A DNA stretch of 64,000 bases. It comes from Catalinimonas niigatensis. Lineage in GTDB: Bacteria > Bacteroidota > Bacteroidia > Cytophagales > Cyclobacteriaceae. Numbering within the stretch: position 1 is the stretch's first letter; each line of letters opens with the position of its first letter. The DNA is taken from positions 5,443,501-5,507,500 of the forward strand of contig NZ_CP119422.1 in the NCBI RefSeq assembly GCF_030506285.1, given 5' to 3'. This document shows positions 54,443 through 63,225 of this stretch, in pieces. Under the pieces are notes generated by a model. It searched no databases. It had not been told where the DNA came from and was given only the letters and a program-made list of their open reading frames with translations. The translations under genes were made by a program, and so were the position numbers.

Positions 54443-54563
54443 TGGCTGTAGGAGAAGGAGTCGAACCTCCACGGAGCGGTTAGTGCTAATGTAGATCAGC
54501 ATTTATCCCGTAATTTCCACCCTCGAGACGGGAGGGCATGTCTGCCAGTTTCATCATCCTACA
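54443..54563 (-). tRNA. Unusually long class II tRNA-like gene with encoded CCA, anticodon not assignable
   Basis: On the minus strand, TGTAGGA pairs with TCCTACA over 7 bp, followed by G and an encoded CCA (54445-54443). T8 and G9, D arm ATG/CAT with GG in loop AAACTGGCAGA, a 5-bp stem CCCTC/GAGGG at the anticodon position, and T arm GGAGG-TTCGACT-CCTTC are all in place and spaced as in leucine tRNAs. Odd points: the 7-base anticodon loop reads CCGTCTC, without T33; the variable region is about 49 bases instead of 10-24, with a hairpin TGCTGAT-CTAC-ATTAGCA; TCCCGT can alternatively pair with ACGGGA. It may be a degenerate tRNA, an intron-like insertion or a specialised tRNA-like RNA. The rest of 54564-54824 is AT-rich without a gene. 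Confidence 0.6.
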
Positions 54564-54824
54564 TTTTTAAATTGATAATGTACTCTCAATTTATTTGCAC
54601 CAAACATATAAAATTGGTTTGTTAGGTAAAAATTATTTAGCAAATAAGTTGATTTATTGTAAATGTTTCCCGGACAACACAAGTTTGTATGAGCTTATGA
54701 AGGTCATGTAACACATATAGGTAGTGAATCTTCCGGTAAATCTTTCCTGAGGTAAAATTTAAAATGTGTACATTTCCGCAGAGCGTTAGGCCTGCTCCAA
54801 TGAATCATTGACAAAATTGCTTGT

Positions 54825-55937
54825 ATGCATTATCAGGAAGTAGAATCCATCGCAGCTTTTAAAAAGCTGCTGCGTAAAACTTCAGTGCTTAAGAAATGTG
54901 CTTTTCAGAACCTTGATTTCAGTCAGGTGCAGGACCTGCTGCATCATACCAATTTTGTTGACTGTATTTTCTTAGGCTGTACTATTCCTGATACCGTACT
55001 CAAATATTTACCCGAAAGCAATCTGATCTTCCCTCATCTCAATGTGCCTTTCAATCCCTACATCAATAAACTGTACACCCGGGAGATACTGTACTCAGAT
55101 TATGTAATTGGAAGGCCTGATTCTTATGAAGATACTTTTGACAAAAAAGTGTACGCCCATTATCTCTTGCAGGGTAAAGAAGCTTATGACATAGGCGAAA
55201 CCTTAGCCCGCAGGTTGCACGATCACTCAGTGACGGATGCCCTGCATGACTTCCTGGAAAGGGTGGAAGAAAAAAAGATCATCGCCATCATGGGTGGGCA
55301 TCACCTGGCCAGAACCAGCAACGACTATCGTATGGTGGCGCGATTGAGCAAGCAATTGACCGAGATGGGCTTTCTGATGGTATCCGGTGGTGGACCGGGA
55401 GCCATGGAAGCTACGCATCTGGGTGCCTGGCTGGCCGGTAGGTCTATAGGTACAGTAGATGCCGCTATTAGCATCCTTTCCAAAGCCCCTTACTATGAGG
55501 ACAACCTCTGGCTGGATACTGCCTTTGAAGTGCTGCGTACCTACCCGCGCTCCCAATACGAAAGTATAGGCATTCCGACCTGGCATTATGGTCATGAACC
55601 GGCTACGCCCTTTGCGAGCCGGATTGCCAAATACTTTGCCAACAGTGTACGGGAAGATGGCTTACTCACCATCGCTAAAGGAGGCGTCATCTTTTCACCG
55701 GGAAGTGCAGGCACGATACAGGAAATCTTTCAGGATGCGACCCAAAACCACTACCTCAGCTTTGGCTATGCCAGTCCTATGGTGTTTCTTAACCAGGAGT
55801 ATTGGGAACATGAACGACCCATTTATCCGCTACTGAAAAAAATGGCTGATGAAGGTAAATACCAAAATATGTTGCTGTCCATTTGCGCTACAGAAAAAGA
55901 AGTCATTCAGATACTACAACAATTTAGTGCGCAGTAG
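54825..55937 (+). CDS. LOG-like Rossmann-fold nucleotide-binding protein
   Basis: 370 residues. The N-terminal ~110 residues are not recognised. The C-terminal two-thirds is the LOG/lysine-decarboxylase-like fold with IIAIMGGHHLAR (strand and loop), VSGGGPGAMEATHLGAW and the PGSAGTIQEIFQDA variant of the PGGxGTxxE motif. Related enzymes release nucleobases from nucleotides (such as cytokinin riboside phosphate). Whether catalysis is retained is unclear as the second glycine of the PGGxGT motif is Ser. The nudK gene follows within 60 bases, suggesting a common nucleotide-metabolic unit. Confidence 0.8.
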   Translation: MHYQEVESIAAFKKLLRKTSVLKKCAFQNLDFSQVQDLLHHTNFVDCIFLGCTIPDTVLKYLPESNLIFPHLNVPFNPYINKLYTREILYSDYVIGRPDSYEDTFDKKVYAHYLLQGKEAYDIGETLARRLHDHSVTDALHDFLERVEEKKIIAIMGGHHLARTSNDYRMVARLSKQLTEMGFLMVSGGGPGAMEATHLGAWLAGRSIGTVDAAISILSKAPYYEDNLWLDTAFEVLRTYPRSQYESIGIPTWHYGHEPATPFASRIAKYFANSVREDGLLTIAKGGVIFSPGSAGTIQEIFQDATQNHYLSFGYASPMVFLNQEYWEHERPIYPLLKKMADEGKYQNMLLSICATEKEVIQILQQFSAQ

Positions 55938-55996
55938 ATCTATCTTAGTGGTTGACGTACAAAAAAAAGCAAACCAACATTTTAATCCATCTATTT

Positions 55997-56572
55997 ATGA
56001 ATGAAAGAGTAAAAATTAAAAAGACGGAAGTACTTTCCGACAATTGGTACACACTCAGAAAAGTTACCTTCGACTATCAAAGTAAAGACGGAAGCTGGCA
56101 GACCCAAAGCCGGGAAGCTTATGACAGAGGCAATGGTGCCACCATCTTGTTGTACAACAAAAGCACTGGCACAGTCATCCTGACCAGGCAGTTCAGAATG
56201 CCTACCTACGTGAATGCCAATCCTACAGGCATGATGATTGAAGCCTGTGCCGGGCTACTGGATCAGGACAATCCCGAAGAATGTGTCAGGCGGGAGACAG
56301 AAGAAGAAACCGGTTACCAACTTAGCGAAGTTCGCAAAATCTTTGAAGCCTATATGTCGCCCGGTTCTGTCACTGAAATTCTTCACTTCTTTGTAGCAGA
56401 ATACGCCAAAAATATGAAAGTAAATGAAGGAGGCGGCGTAGAAGAAGAAGAGGATATAGAAGTACTGGAGCTGCCTTTTGAAAAAGCTTTGCAGATGATA
56501 GAAGGAGGCGAAATTAAAGATGCCAAAACCATCATGCTTTTGCAATACGCCAAAATCCATCAGTTACTATAG
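55997..56572 (+). CDS. nudK: GDP-mannose pyrophosphatase NudK
   Basis: 191 residues from the ATG at 55997, exactly the length of E. coli NudK; the frame is open to a TTG at 55952 but this adds no homology. The Nudix box is [20 protein letters not shown] followed by GY (about 85-106), and the NudK-specific passages [16 protein letters not shown] and [20 protein letters not shown] are present. It hydrolyses GDP-mannose and related sugar nucleotides. It follows the LOG-like gene and is ended by a hairpin terminator. Confidence 0.93.
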   Translation: MNERVKIKKTEVLSDNWYTLRKVTFDYQSKDGSWQTQSREAYDRGNGATILLYNKSTGTVILTRQFRMPTYVNANPTGMMIEACAGLLDQDNPEECVRRETEEETGYQLSEVRKIFEAYMSPGSVTEILHFFVAEYAKNMKVNEGGGVEEEEDIEVLELPFEKALQMIEGGEIKDAKTIMLLQYAKIHQLL

Positions 56573-56665
56573 AAGCTTCCGGAGGTAATCCATACTGTAA
56601 CAGCTAAATAATAAGCTTTAGGATTGTCAAACCTCAGTATAAGCCTTATCATCTACGAAAATCAT

Positions 56666-56702
56666 AGCTCTACTTCAATAAAAGGAGGTAGAGCTTTTTT
56701 TA
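56666..56702 (+). terminator. Rho-independent terminator after nudK
   Basis: AGCTCTAC (56666-56673) pairs with GTAGAGCT (56688-56695), then T to 56701. The rest of the 331-base gap 56573-56903 shows no gene. Confidence 0.85.
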
Positions 56703-56903
56703 TCATGAAAATCGTAGACCAATTTGCTGCATCAGTTTGAACATAACCGTTTTGCGAAAAGGAAATCCAGGCTGAACAAAGACTTGTTACGCTAGCTTGA
56801 AAATAATCACTTAATCTTTCTTATATTATCCCCCTCTATGCTGATCGAGTATGCCAGGCAGTACTAACGCCGGATGCGTTAATTTTTGAACAACCTATAG
56901 CTC

Positions 56904-57980
56904 ATGCGAATACACCAGCTTCCTCTGATATTGTTCCTCCTCCTGCTGGGAGGTGTCCTTGCTCTTTCTTCTTTTATCTTTCAACAAGCACCTGAAAAAG
57001 CTGTAAGGGAGATCGTCATTAAAGCCATCTCCGGTTTGCAGTATGATACAGTGCGCTTTCAGGTTTCTCCCGGTGAAACCATCAAGATCACACTCGTCAA
57101 TACCGATGAGATGGCCCACAATATGGTCATTACTGCGCCGGACAGGCGGGAAGAAATTGTGGACCTGGCGCTGGCAATGGGCGCTGCCGGACAAGATCAG
57201 CATTTTGTACCCAAATCTGATTGGGTGCTGGCATATGCTCCCGTACTTAAGCCGGAAGAAAGCTACAGTTTTACCTTTACCGCGCCTCAGCAGGAAGATG
57301 TGTATCCTTATGTCTGTACTTATCCTGGTCATGGAAGTGTGATGTACGGAGCCATCTATGTGACGAACCAGAAGATGCCACCGCTGGCTCAGGATGAAAA
57401 AACAGCGCAGGGACGCCAGCATCCTTATCCCGACACTTATCCTAAGGTGTACCGTACCTTCCTGCCTGACACTGGTCCGGCCAGCATGGCTATTGGCATG
57501 ACCGATAGCCTGAGCTATTGCTGGGATGCCGGGGCCTGTCGCTTCCGTTATCTCTGGAAAGGTGGTTTTGTAGATATGCAAAAAGCCTGGGGAGGCAAAG
57601 GCAAGGAGAGAGCCGAGATTGTGGGGGAGGTTTTTTATCGCGAACAAAGCGAAGCCCCCTTCCGCATAGGCAGCAAGGATCACCAGCCTGTGCCCAGCTT
57701 TATGGGCTATCGGATGCAGGATGGCCTGCCTACCTTTACCTACCGGTTGGATAAGGTGGAAGTTAGTGAAAGAATCACACCTACCCTGGAAAAGCCGGGT
57801 AACAAACGGCTGATGCAGTTCAAAGACCTCAAAGAACCAATCTGGTTTGTAAGGCCCACCGATCAGAGGGTGGATGTGTATGTAAATAAAGGAAAATGGG
57901 AAGGAAACTATCTCAGACTCAGCCCTGAAGAAGCCAAAGCGTTTACCATCACCATCACTGAAAAGAAACCGGAGATCTGA
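56904..57980 (+). CDS. Azurin/auracyanin-like blue-copper protein with an added C-terminal domain
   Basis: 358 residues. An N-terminal membrane anchor or signal (LILFLLLLGGVLALSSFIF) is followed by a cupredoxin domain (about 35-155) with the full type 1 copper site at azurin spacing: His72 (MAHNMVI), Cys138, His143 and Met147 (VCTYPGHGSVMYG). The C-terminal ~190 residues (from YPKVYRTFLPDTGPASMAIG) form a second domain of unknown role with its own Cys pair (CWDAGACRF). It probably passes electrons in the periplasm. The stop is 3 bases before the start of the dehydrogenase-like lipoprotein, so they are cotranscribed and likely redox partners. Confidence 0.87.
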   Translation: MRIHQLPLILFLLLLGGVLALSSFIFQQAPEKAVREIVIKAISGLQYDTVRFQVSPGETIKITLVNTDEMAHNMVITAPDRREEIVDLALAMGAAGQDQHFVPKSDWVLAYAPVLKPEESYSFTFTAPQQEDVYPYVCTYPGHGSVMYGAIYVTNQKMPPLAQDEKTAQGRQHPYPDTYPKVYRTFLPDTGPASMAIGMTDSLSYCWDAGACRFRYLWKGGFVDMQKAWGGKGKERAEIVGEVFYREQSEAPFRIGSKDHQPVPSFMGYRMQDGLPTFTYRLDKVEVSERITPTLEKPGNKRLMQFKDLKEPIWFVRPTDQRVDVYVNKGKWEGNYLRLSPEEAKAFTITITEKKPEI

Positions 57981-57983
57981 TCT

Positions 57984-59453
57984 ATGAAACTAAGCCATAT
58001 TCTGCTCTGCCTCTGTCTTATTACGCTTTTATCTTGCCAGAAAGAGGAAGAAAGACTTGATGATTTCTATACGGTAGAAGATATTCCGCTGCCCGAAGGG
58101 CTGCTGCCTGAAGTAGGAGGGATGGACTTTATGCCTGATGGTAAGCTGGCTGTGGCTTTCCACCGCGGAGAAGTGATGCTTTACGATCCTGACTCAGCTA
58201 CATGGCAACTGTTTGCCCGTGGCTTGCATGATCCTCTGGGCGTACTGGCTGTAAATGCGCAAGAGATGCTGGTGATGCAGCGACCGGAACTGACGCACCT
58301 CAAAGACACTGATGGCGATGGAGAAGCCGACGAATACATGACCGTAACGGATGACTTTGGCATGTCCGGCAACTACCATGAGTTTGCCTACGGACCTATT
58401 CCCGATGGAAAAGGGAATTATATCCTCGGGTTCAACGCTGCTTCCAACAATGCAGGAGTGTGGGACGAAACCAGGGGCGCATACAATCCGCTGGGAAACC
58501 CCGGGCAGGGTATGTATTCTCCCGTACCTTATCGGGGCTGGCTGATGCTGCTTACTAAAGAGGATAAACTGGAGCCTTTCGCCTCCGGTTTTCGCTCCCC
58601 GGATGGTATCGCCTTTGCTCCCAACGGAGAACTCTTCGTCACCGACAATCAGGGCGACTGGCTGGGCACCAGCACACTCTATCATGTAGAGCAGAACAGG
58701 CATTACGGGCATATCGCCAGCCTGGTGTGGAGAAAAGGCTGGGAGCAGGACCTGAATACAGTGCCAGTAGCTACCTTTGACAGCATGCGTACCAAAGCCG
58801 CAGTGCTTTTTCCCCATAACATCATGGCAGATTCTCCTACCCAGCCCTTGTTCATTCCCGATAGCATAGACTTTGGACCCTTTGGAGGGCAGCTGCTGGT
58901 GAGTGAGATGGATTATCCCCGCATCATGCGGGTAATGCTGGAAGAGGTGCAGGGAGAAATGCAAGGGGCCTGCATCAGTTTTATGGATTCCACTGGCCTC
59001 ACCGTAGGCAACCACAGGATGGCGTTTGGTCCTGATGGTAGTTTGTGGGTGGGCAAGACTGCTTATGCCTGGGTAGGCGATCAGGGCATACAGCGCATCC
59101 GCTACAACGGAGGCACACCTATGGACGTATTGCACATGAACGTCACCCCCAAAGGTTTTGACCTGACCTTTACCCGACCGCTCAATGTGGAGCAGGCTTC
59201 TGACAAGAACAACTATCACTTCAACCGCTACTATTATGCCTACCATGCCGAATACGGCTCGCCGCGCATGGATGAGCAGCCGGTGGAGATCAGACATCTG
59301 ACGATATCCGATGATAGAACGAAAGTATCGCTGGAACTGGAAGAGATGGTAGCCGGCTATGTCTATGATCTGCAAATAGACAGCCTCAAATCACAAAAAG
59401 GTGTAGCGTTAAAGAACAGGCGCATGTTCTACACTGTGAATCGTTTGCCTTAA
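57984..59453 (+). CDS. PQQ/sorbosone dehydrogenase-like beta-propeller lipoprotein
   Basis: 489 residues. Lipobox LLSC (Cys18). Beta-propeller repeats with glucose/sorbosone dehydrogenase character: LPEVGGMDFMPDGKLAVAFHRGEV, FASGFRSPDGIAFAPNGELFVTDNQGDW and NHRMAFGPDGSLWVGKT. A calcium-binding-like stretch KDTDGDGEADEY is inserted near residue 108. The C-terminal ~120 residues are a beta domain. No haem CxxCH motif is present, so electrons may go to the blue-copper partner encoded just upstream; that is inference. Substrate unknown, probably a sugar or alcohol. Confidence 0.85.
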   Translation: MKLSHILLCLCLITLLSCQKEEERLDDFYTVEDIPLPEGLLPEVGGMDFMPDGKLAVAFHRGEVMLYDPDSATWQLFARGLHDPLGVLAVNAQEMLVMQRPELTHLKDTDGDGEADEYMTVTDDFGMSGNYHEFAYGPIPDGKGNYILGFNAASNNAGVWDETRGAYNPLGNPGQGMYSPVPYRGWLMLLTKEDKLEPFASGFRSPDGIAFAPNGELFVTDNQGDWLGTSTLYHVEQNRHYGHIASLVWRKGWEQDLNTVPVATFDSMRTKAAVLFPHNIMADSPTQPLFIPDSIDFGPFGGQLLVSEMDYPRIMRVMLEEVQGEMQGACISFMDSTGLTVGNHRMAFGPDGSLWVGKTAYAWVGDQGIQRIRYNGGTPMDVLHMNVTPKGFDLTFTRPLNVEQASDKNNYHFNRYYYAYHAEYGSPRMDEQPVEIRHLTISDDRTKVSLELEEMVAGYVYDLQIDSLKSQKGVALKNRRMFYTVNRLP

Positions 59454-59462
59454 GTAATTACA

Positions 59463-59486
59463 GTCGCTCGGCTCCAGCCGAGTGAC
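59463..59486. repeat. Short palindrome between converging genes
   Basis: GTCGCTCGGCT / AGCCGAGTGAC with a two-base centre and one G-T pair. No T run follows, so it is not a standard terminator. Confidence 0.4.
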
Positions 59487-59547
59487 CACAATCCAAGAGG
59501 CATCTTTTAGTGATGACACAGCCAGAGCAGGAGGGAAGTATACCAAC

Positions 59548-60225
59548 CTACCGCTTCGCCAAAGCAATGATGTCAGGCACTTCAAGAACCTGTTTTTCAT
59601 AGCCCTGCGTAGCCGCATGGATCATGGCGAGGCCCAGTTCCCTGAGCGAGCAGATGTATTTGGGCGTGAGGTTCCTAAGCAGGGGTATGAGCCAACTGAT
59701 GTATTTGTAGTATTTGATGTTTTTCATGCCCTGAGTAGGTTCCAGAAAGCCGGGACGAAAGTTATAAGCCCCTTTGAAAGGAAGTTGGGTCAGCTCATTT
59801 TCCGTTTTCCCCTTAACCCTGGCCCACATGATCCTGCCCTGCTCCGAACTGTCGGTACCTGCCCCTGATACATAGCAAAATGTCATCTCCGGATTGAGGC
59901 GTGACAGCATAGTTGCAGCATGCATCGTAAGCTCATAAGTCAGCCGATAATATTCCTTTTCTTTCATGCCCACTGAAGATACGCCCAGACAGAAAAAGCA
60001 GGCGTTGTAGCCTTTAAGCTGTTGTTCAATAGAAGACAAATCAAAAAAATCGCTGTGGATGATCTCTTTCAGCTTGGGATGCGTCAGCCCGCAGCTTCTT
60101 CGGTTGATGAGCAGCACTGCTTTCACCGCCTCATGTTGCAGACATTCTATCAGCACCCCTTCACCCACCATGCCTGTGGCACCGGTAATGATTACTTTGA
60201 GCTTAGCCCTTGTTTGCTTTGCCAT
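59548..60225 (-). CDS. NAD(P)-binding SDR protein (HIM1/TIP30-like, atypical SDR)
   Basis: 225 residues. The dinucleotide-binding motif ITGATGMVGEG lies at 14-24, followed by RRSCGLTHPKLKEIIHSDFFDL and FCYVSGAGTDSSEQGRIMWARVKGKTE, the Ser and Lys-containing region of extended/atypical SDRs without the classical YxxxK. Annotated elsewhere as NAD-dependent epimerase; actual reaction not established. Convergent with the propeller lipoprotein gene. Confidence 0.85.
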   Translation of the reverse strand: MAKQTRAKLKVIITGATGMVGEGVLIECLQHEAVKAVLLINRRSCGLTHPKLKEIIHSDFFDLSSIEQQLKGYNACFFCLGVSSVGMKEKEYYRLTYELTMHAATMLSRLNPEMTFCYVSGAGTDSSEQGRIMWARVKGKTENELTQLPFKGAYNFRPGFLEPTQGMKNIKYYKYISWLIPLLRNLTPKYICSLRELGLAMIHAATQGYEKQVLEVPDIIALAKR

Positions 60226-60429
60226 AGTTTACAGGTTTAGCCAAAAGATAGCGACTCCCGTTGACAATGGAAAGCAGGCACAGCCAATGCTTTTTAGCAA
60301 TAGAGCTTTTGAGAGTATATTTAAAAATTTTCTTTGAAGTTAGTGGCTTCTAATAGAGATTATTCTGATTCCATTTTATGGAATGGAAAGAAGAAAGTTT
60401 TGCAAAACACCCCGTATAGAATACTAATT

Positions 60430-60527
60430 GTCATTCCGTAGCACCGCGAAGGAATCTTTACCACTCTGAAAGTAAAGCTTTTGATTTGCATCACGGTAAA
60501 GATCCCTCCATTGCATTACGGGATGAC
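60430..60527. repeat. 98-bp imperfect inverted repeat (REP/MITE-like element)
   Basis: Outer arms GTCATTCCGTA (60430-) and TTACGGGATGAC (to 60527) are near-complementary; inner arms GAAGGAATCTTTACC and GGTAAAGATCCCTCC also pair. The form is that of small interspersed palindromic elements found in many copies in Bacteroidota genomes; only one copy is in this window. It sits in the gene-free gap 60226-60659. Confidence 0.65.
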
Positions 60528-60659
60528 GGAAGGCTGATTTATTGATGCGGGTCTGGGCGATCCCGTTTATAAAAACTTTAACAAGCTCTGAGTACGTTAA
60601 GCTGCCAAAATCAAAATAATCTTCAACGAATGTATGTGTACTGACTTCAGGCTTTGAGC

Positions 60660-61307
60660 TTACACCTTTTGCGTTTTCATCAGGATGCCCAGCGACTCCA
60701 GCAGTTGCGGACTGTCTTTGAGGGCTATTTTGGCCATGATCCTAAACTCACTCATCCAGGCTTTGAGGTCTTTGATAGACTGATCACGCAGACGTGTCGC
60801 TTCTTCAGCCTCCCCTTTGCGCATGATACGCTGGTTGCGGGTAGAGGCTACCGCTTCTACCATGGCCTGCCCCTGAGCTAAGGCTTCGGCAGTAAGTCCA
60901 AAAGGAGCCAGCGGTGCTACATAGGAAGAAACCTTATCGTAGAAATAGCTCGCCTGCATAGGCCACTCGTTAATTCTTTTGCTTACCTTTCCTACATTAA
61001 ACTGGCTCAGTGTAAGCGGATCTTTGCGGAAGGCAAACTTCACGATCCCTACATGCTCCATAAAGTTTTCGCGGGCCTGCTGCTCGTTTTCTTTAAGTTG
61101 GGCAGCCAGCGTCTGTTTCTCTCCGTAACGTTCAGTTTTCTGGCTGTGCAACATCATGGCGTGATTTTTTAGCGAAGTACCTTCCTGTAGGCGTTTCGGA
61201 CCGAAGCCCTGTAGGCCCAGTTTCTTCAGAATCTCCGGCTGTCCGCTGGCATTTTCAATGTAGGTATTGGCGGTGGCAAATACTTTGGCAATAGAATGAT
61301 AACTCAT
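60660..61307 (-). CDS. Helical protein of unknown family, copy 2
   Basis: 215 residues from the ATG at 61307 (MSYHSIAKV); the frame extends 7 codons further to another ATG at 61328. Full-length paralog of the protein at 49848-50498, sharing the central MEHVGIVKFAFR and the C-terminal IALKDSPQLLESLGI. All-helical, no signal peptide and no recognised domain; a C-terminal basic tail (MKTQKV). Transcribed away from a 0.9-kb region rich in hairpins. The two copies differ widely in sequence, so the duplication is old. Confidence 0.85.
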   Translation of the reverse strand: MSYHSIAKVFATANTYIENASGQPEILKKLGLQGFGPKRLQEGTSLKNHAMMLHSQKTERYGEKQTLAAQLKENEQQARENFMEHVGIVKFAFRKDPLTLSQFNVGKVSKRINEWPMQASYFYDKVSSYVAPLAPFGLTAEALAQGQAMVEAVASTRNQRIMRKGEAEEATRLRDQSIKDLKAWMSEFRIMAKIALKDSPQLLESLGILMKTQKV

Positions 61308-61478
61308 GATCGTATATGGTTTGAACACAACGAAAATAATAGAAGGCAGGAAAAGAATTGTGCCCTCAGCAAATGCTATTATTACGCATGTAGGCTTTAG
61401 GGTGAGAGTACAGAAAAGTATGTTTTTGTGCCACAGTGTCAGTAAAACAGGGTAGTGAGCACGGGAAGATGTATAGCA

Positions 61479-61657
61479 GACGCGGGGTGAGTAGACATCA
61501 GCCTACCAAGAAATGTAAAAACCTTACGTCCACTACATTTTTTCCTAAGAAGATGTCTGATGAACCCGGGGCTGAGAAACGTCAGCCTAAGAAGAAATGC
61601 CTGTTTTCTGACAATGTGGCATATATTACAGTGAAAGATGCTTATCCACCCCGCGTC
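61479..61657. repeat. 11-bp inverted repeat enclosing a diverged direct repeat
   Basis: GACGCGGGGTG (61479-61489) and CACCCCGCGTC (61647-61657) are perfectly complementary. Between them, the words cagcctaccaagaaatg and cagcctaagaagaaatg recur about 84 bases apart. Confidence 0.6.
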
Positions 61658-61830
61658 CGCGACACATCAGCGCATGCAAATGTCTAATCACTGCGTGGTT
61701 ACGACACAACAGCCACAGAAAAAATATAGCCACGGCCCAGATCCGGGACATCACCTTATAAACACCTGTGCTGAAGGCGGGCAGGCTTGTGGTAATGCAG
61801 CAAAAACAGTAGGAGAAGAGCAATAAAGCT

Positions 61831-61862
61831 GCGACTATACAGCCTATAGGTTGGATAGTCGC
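61831..61862. repeat. Long hairpin-forming palindrome
   Basis: GCGACTATACAGCC and GGTTGGATAGTCGC can form a 14-pair stem with one G-T pair and one mismatch around loop TATA. A second hairpin, TGGTATA/TATACCA, follows at 61865-61888. Confidence 0.65.
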
Positions 61863-62234
61863 AATGGTATATAGTATTTTGTATACCAATGCAGACGTAC
61901 AGTCACCGCTTTAAAGCTCATACATGCCTTGCTGACACTATATCTACAATCTGGTCTGCAAATCATTCCACATTTTCATGACATACTCAGGCGAAGGAAA
62001 GCTATCCATCCTTTCATCAAGCGCTGCACCCTGGCTACCGGCCCCTATAGGATAAGTGGGTACCAACGTTTACAAACAAGCATGAACAAAACCAGCTATT
62101 TTCATACACCTTCTACCAAAAAGCATGTAAAAATGCTTATCTTGAGTTGGTATATAGAAAATAGCCGCATACTGCGCTATCCGTATGTTGGCTGCTAGCA
62201 TAAGGAAAAAAAAGAAAAATTAACAATAAGAAAC

Positions 62235-62690
62235 ATGAAATCAACAACAAAGCCTGGTGGATTATTCTTGATTGTATTTGTATCAATACTAAGTATTTCA
62301 TGTAAAGAAGAAGACTTTGAATCAGATTCTAGTTTAGAAAACACAACATGGAGACTCACAAAAGAATCTTGGTACTTTTCAAATGGAGACTCATTAATTT
62401 TTGATAACTCAGTTGAGGGGGCAGGGCATTTCATATGGGATTTTAATTCAGATACAACTTTAATGATTCATTACGAGCCATATACATTTAGCCAAGACGC
62501 ATATTGGGAAAAGAACAGAGGTACTTTAACAATAAAAACTAAATCCACCAACGACTCATTTCAGTCAAAACATTATACTATTCTTCAACTAAGCAGATCA
62601 AGTATGATTTTAAATGTAGAGGAAGTTAATGGTGAGTCAAATGATAAAGGAAAAGCTACCAAGATGCTGTATGAACTAAAAAAACAGTAA
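62235..62690 (+). CDS. Lipocalin-like lipoprotein
   Basis: 151 residues. Lipobox SISC (Cys23) followed by EEDFESDSSLENTTWRLTKESWYFSNGD, the opening of the small lipocalin-like beta barrels common in Bacteroidota; later strands FIWDFNSDTTLMIHYEP and MILNVEEVNG fit. Ligand unknown. It is AT-rich compared with genes to the left and stands without operon partners. Confidence 0.75.
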   Translation: MKSTTKPGGLFLIVFVSILSISCKEEDFESDSSLENTTWRLTKESWYFSNGDSLIFDNSVEGAGHFIWDFNSDTTLMIHYEPYTFSQDAYWEKNRGTLTIKTKSTNDSFQSKHYTILQLSRSSMILNVEEVNGESNDKGKATKMLYELKKQ

Positions 62691-62830
62691 AAGCCAGCAG
62701 CCTGGTGATAATCGCACTGGGTCTGATGTGGCCCTAAGTTAGAAAAACGTATTCGGAAGTAAAACAGCAAACAAGTCGGCGGGCAGCTGCTCTGGCCGTT
62801 AATGCAAAAATAAATTAAGTAGTCAGTAGA

Positions 62831-63184
62831 ATGAGTATCAAGAGGATAGTAAGATCGTGGGAAGCGGCTGCTTTAGATTTAGGCATTAAAATTCAGTCAC
62901 CTATTATCTTGAAAAAAGATGATAACAAGGAGATAAAATTTGATTTGTTGATTGAGGACTTTGGGAGTCAATTAGGAACAATAATATTGACAGTAAATGA
63001 CATGACTGATTTTAATATTCCTGAAAAGTATGGATACTATTGTTCTGCATTGAATCCTTATAGCTATGATAAATATGACAGAGAAATTTTCATAGACACT
63101 TTGACTGATTGGGGATTTTATGGAAATCCTAAAGAGAAACCTGAGTGCTATCAGGGAGAAATATACCACGACGATAAAAAATAA
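62831..63184 (+). CDS. Hypothetical small cytoplasmic protein
   Basis: 117 residues, no leader, no membrane segment. The passages YYCSALNPYSYDKYDREIFI and DTLTDWGFYGNP look like a conserved Bacteroidota small protein, but I cannot name a family. Its isolation, low GC and size resemble orphan immunity-type or cassette genes; that is only an impression. No toxin gene is next to it. Confidence 0.65.
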   Translation: MSIKRIVRSWEAAALDLGIKIQSPIILKKDDNKEIKFDLLIEDFGSQLGTIILTVNDMTDFNIPEKYGYYCSALNPYSYDKYDREIFIDTLTDWGFYGNPKEKPECYQGEIYHDDKK

Positions 63185-63225
63185 AAGCACTAATGCCAAC
63201 ACTCAGTAAGTGCTACAGCTTTGGC

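Larger units (their letters stand above)
61308..62234. other. Hairpin-rich 0.9-kb stretch without a supported gene
   Basis: Short frames here (for example 61436-61687 and 61929-62198) show no domain, leader or neighbour logic. Visible structure: an 11-bp inverted repeat (61479-61489 with 61647-61657), a diverged direct repeat of about 84 bp within it, strong hairpins at 61831-61862 and 61865-61888, and smaller ones at 62121-62138 and 62163-62190. Confidence 0.6.

Noticed and set aside
54443-54563. tmRNA (ssrA)
   Set aside because: Total length is 121 bases with no tag-peptide frame or pseudoknot space; a tmRNA needs about 350 bases.
61436-61687. 83-codon frame with repeated QPxKKC words
   Set aside because: The repetition is explained by the underlying DNA direct repeat; no leader or family.
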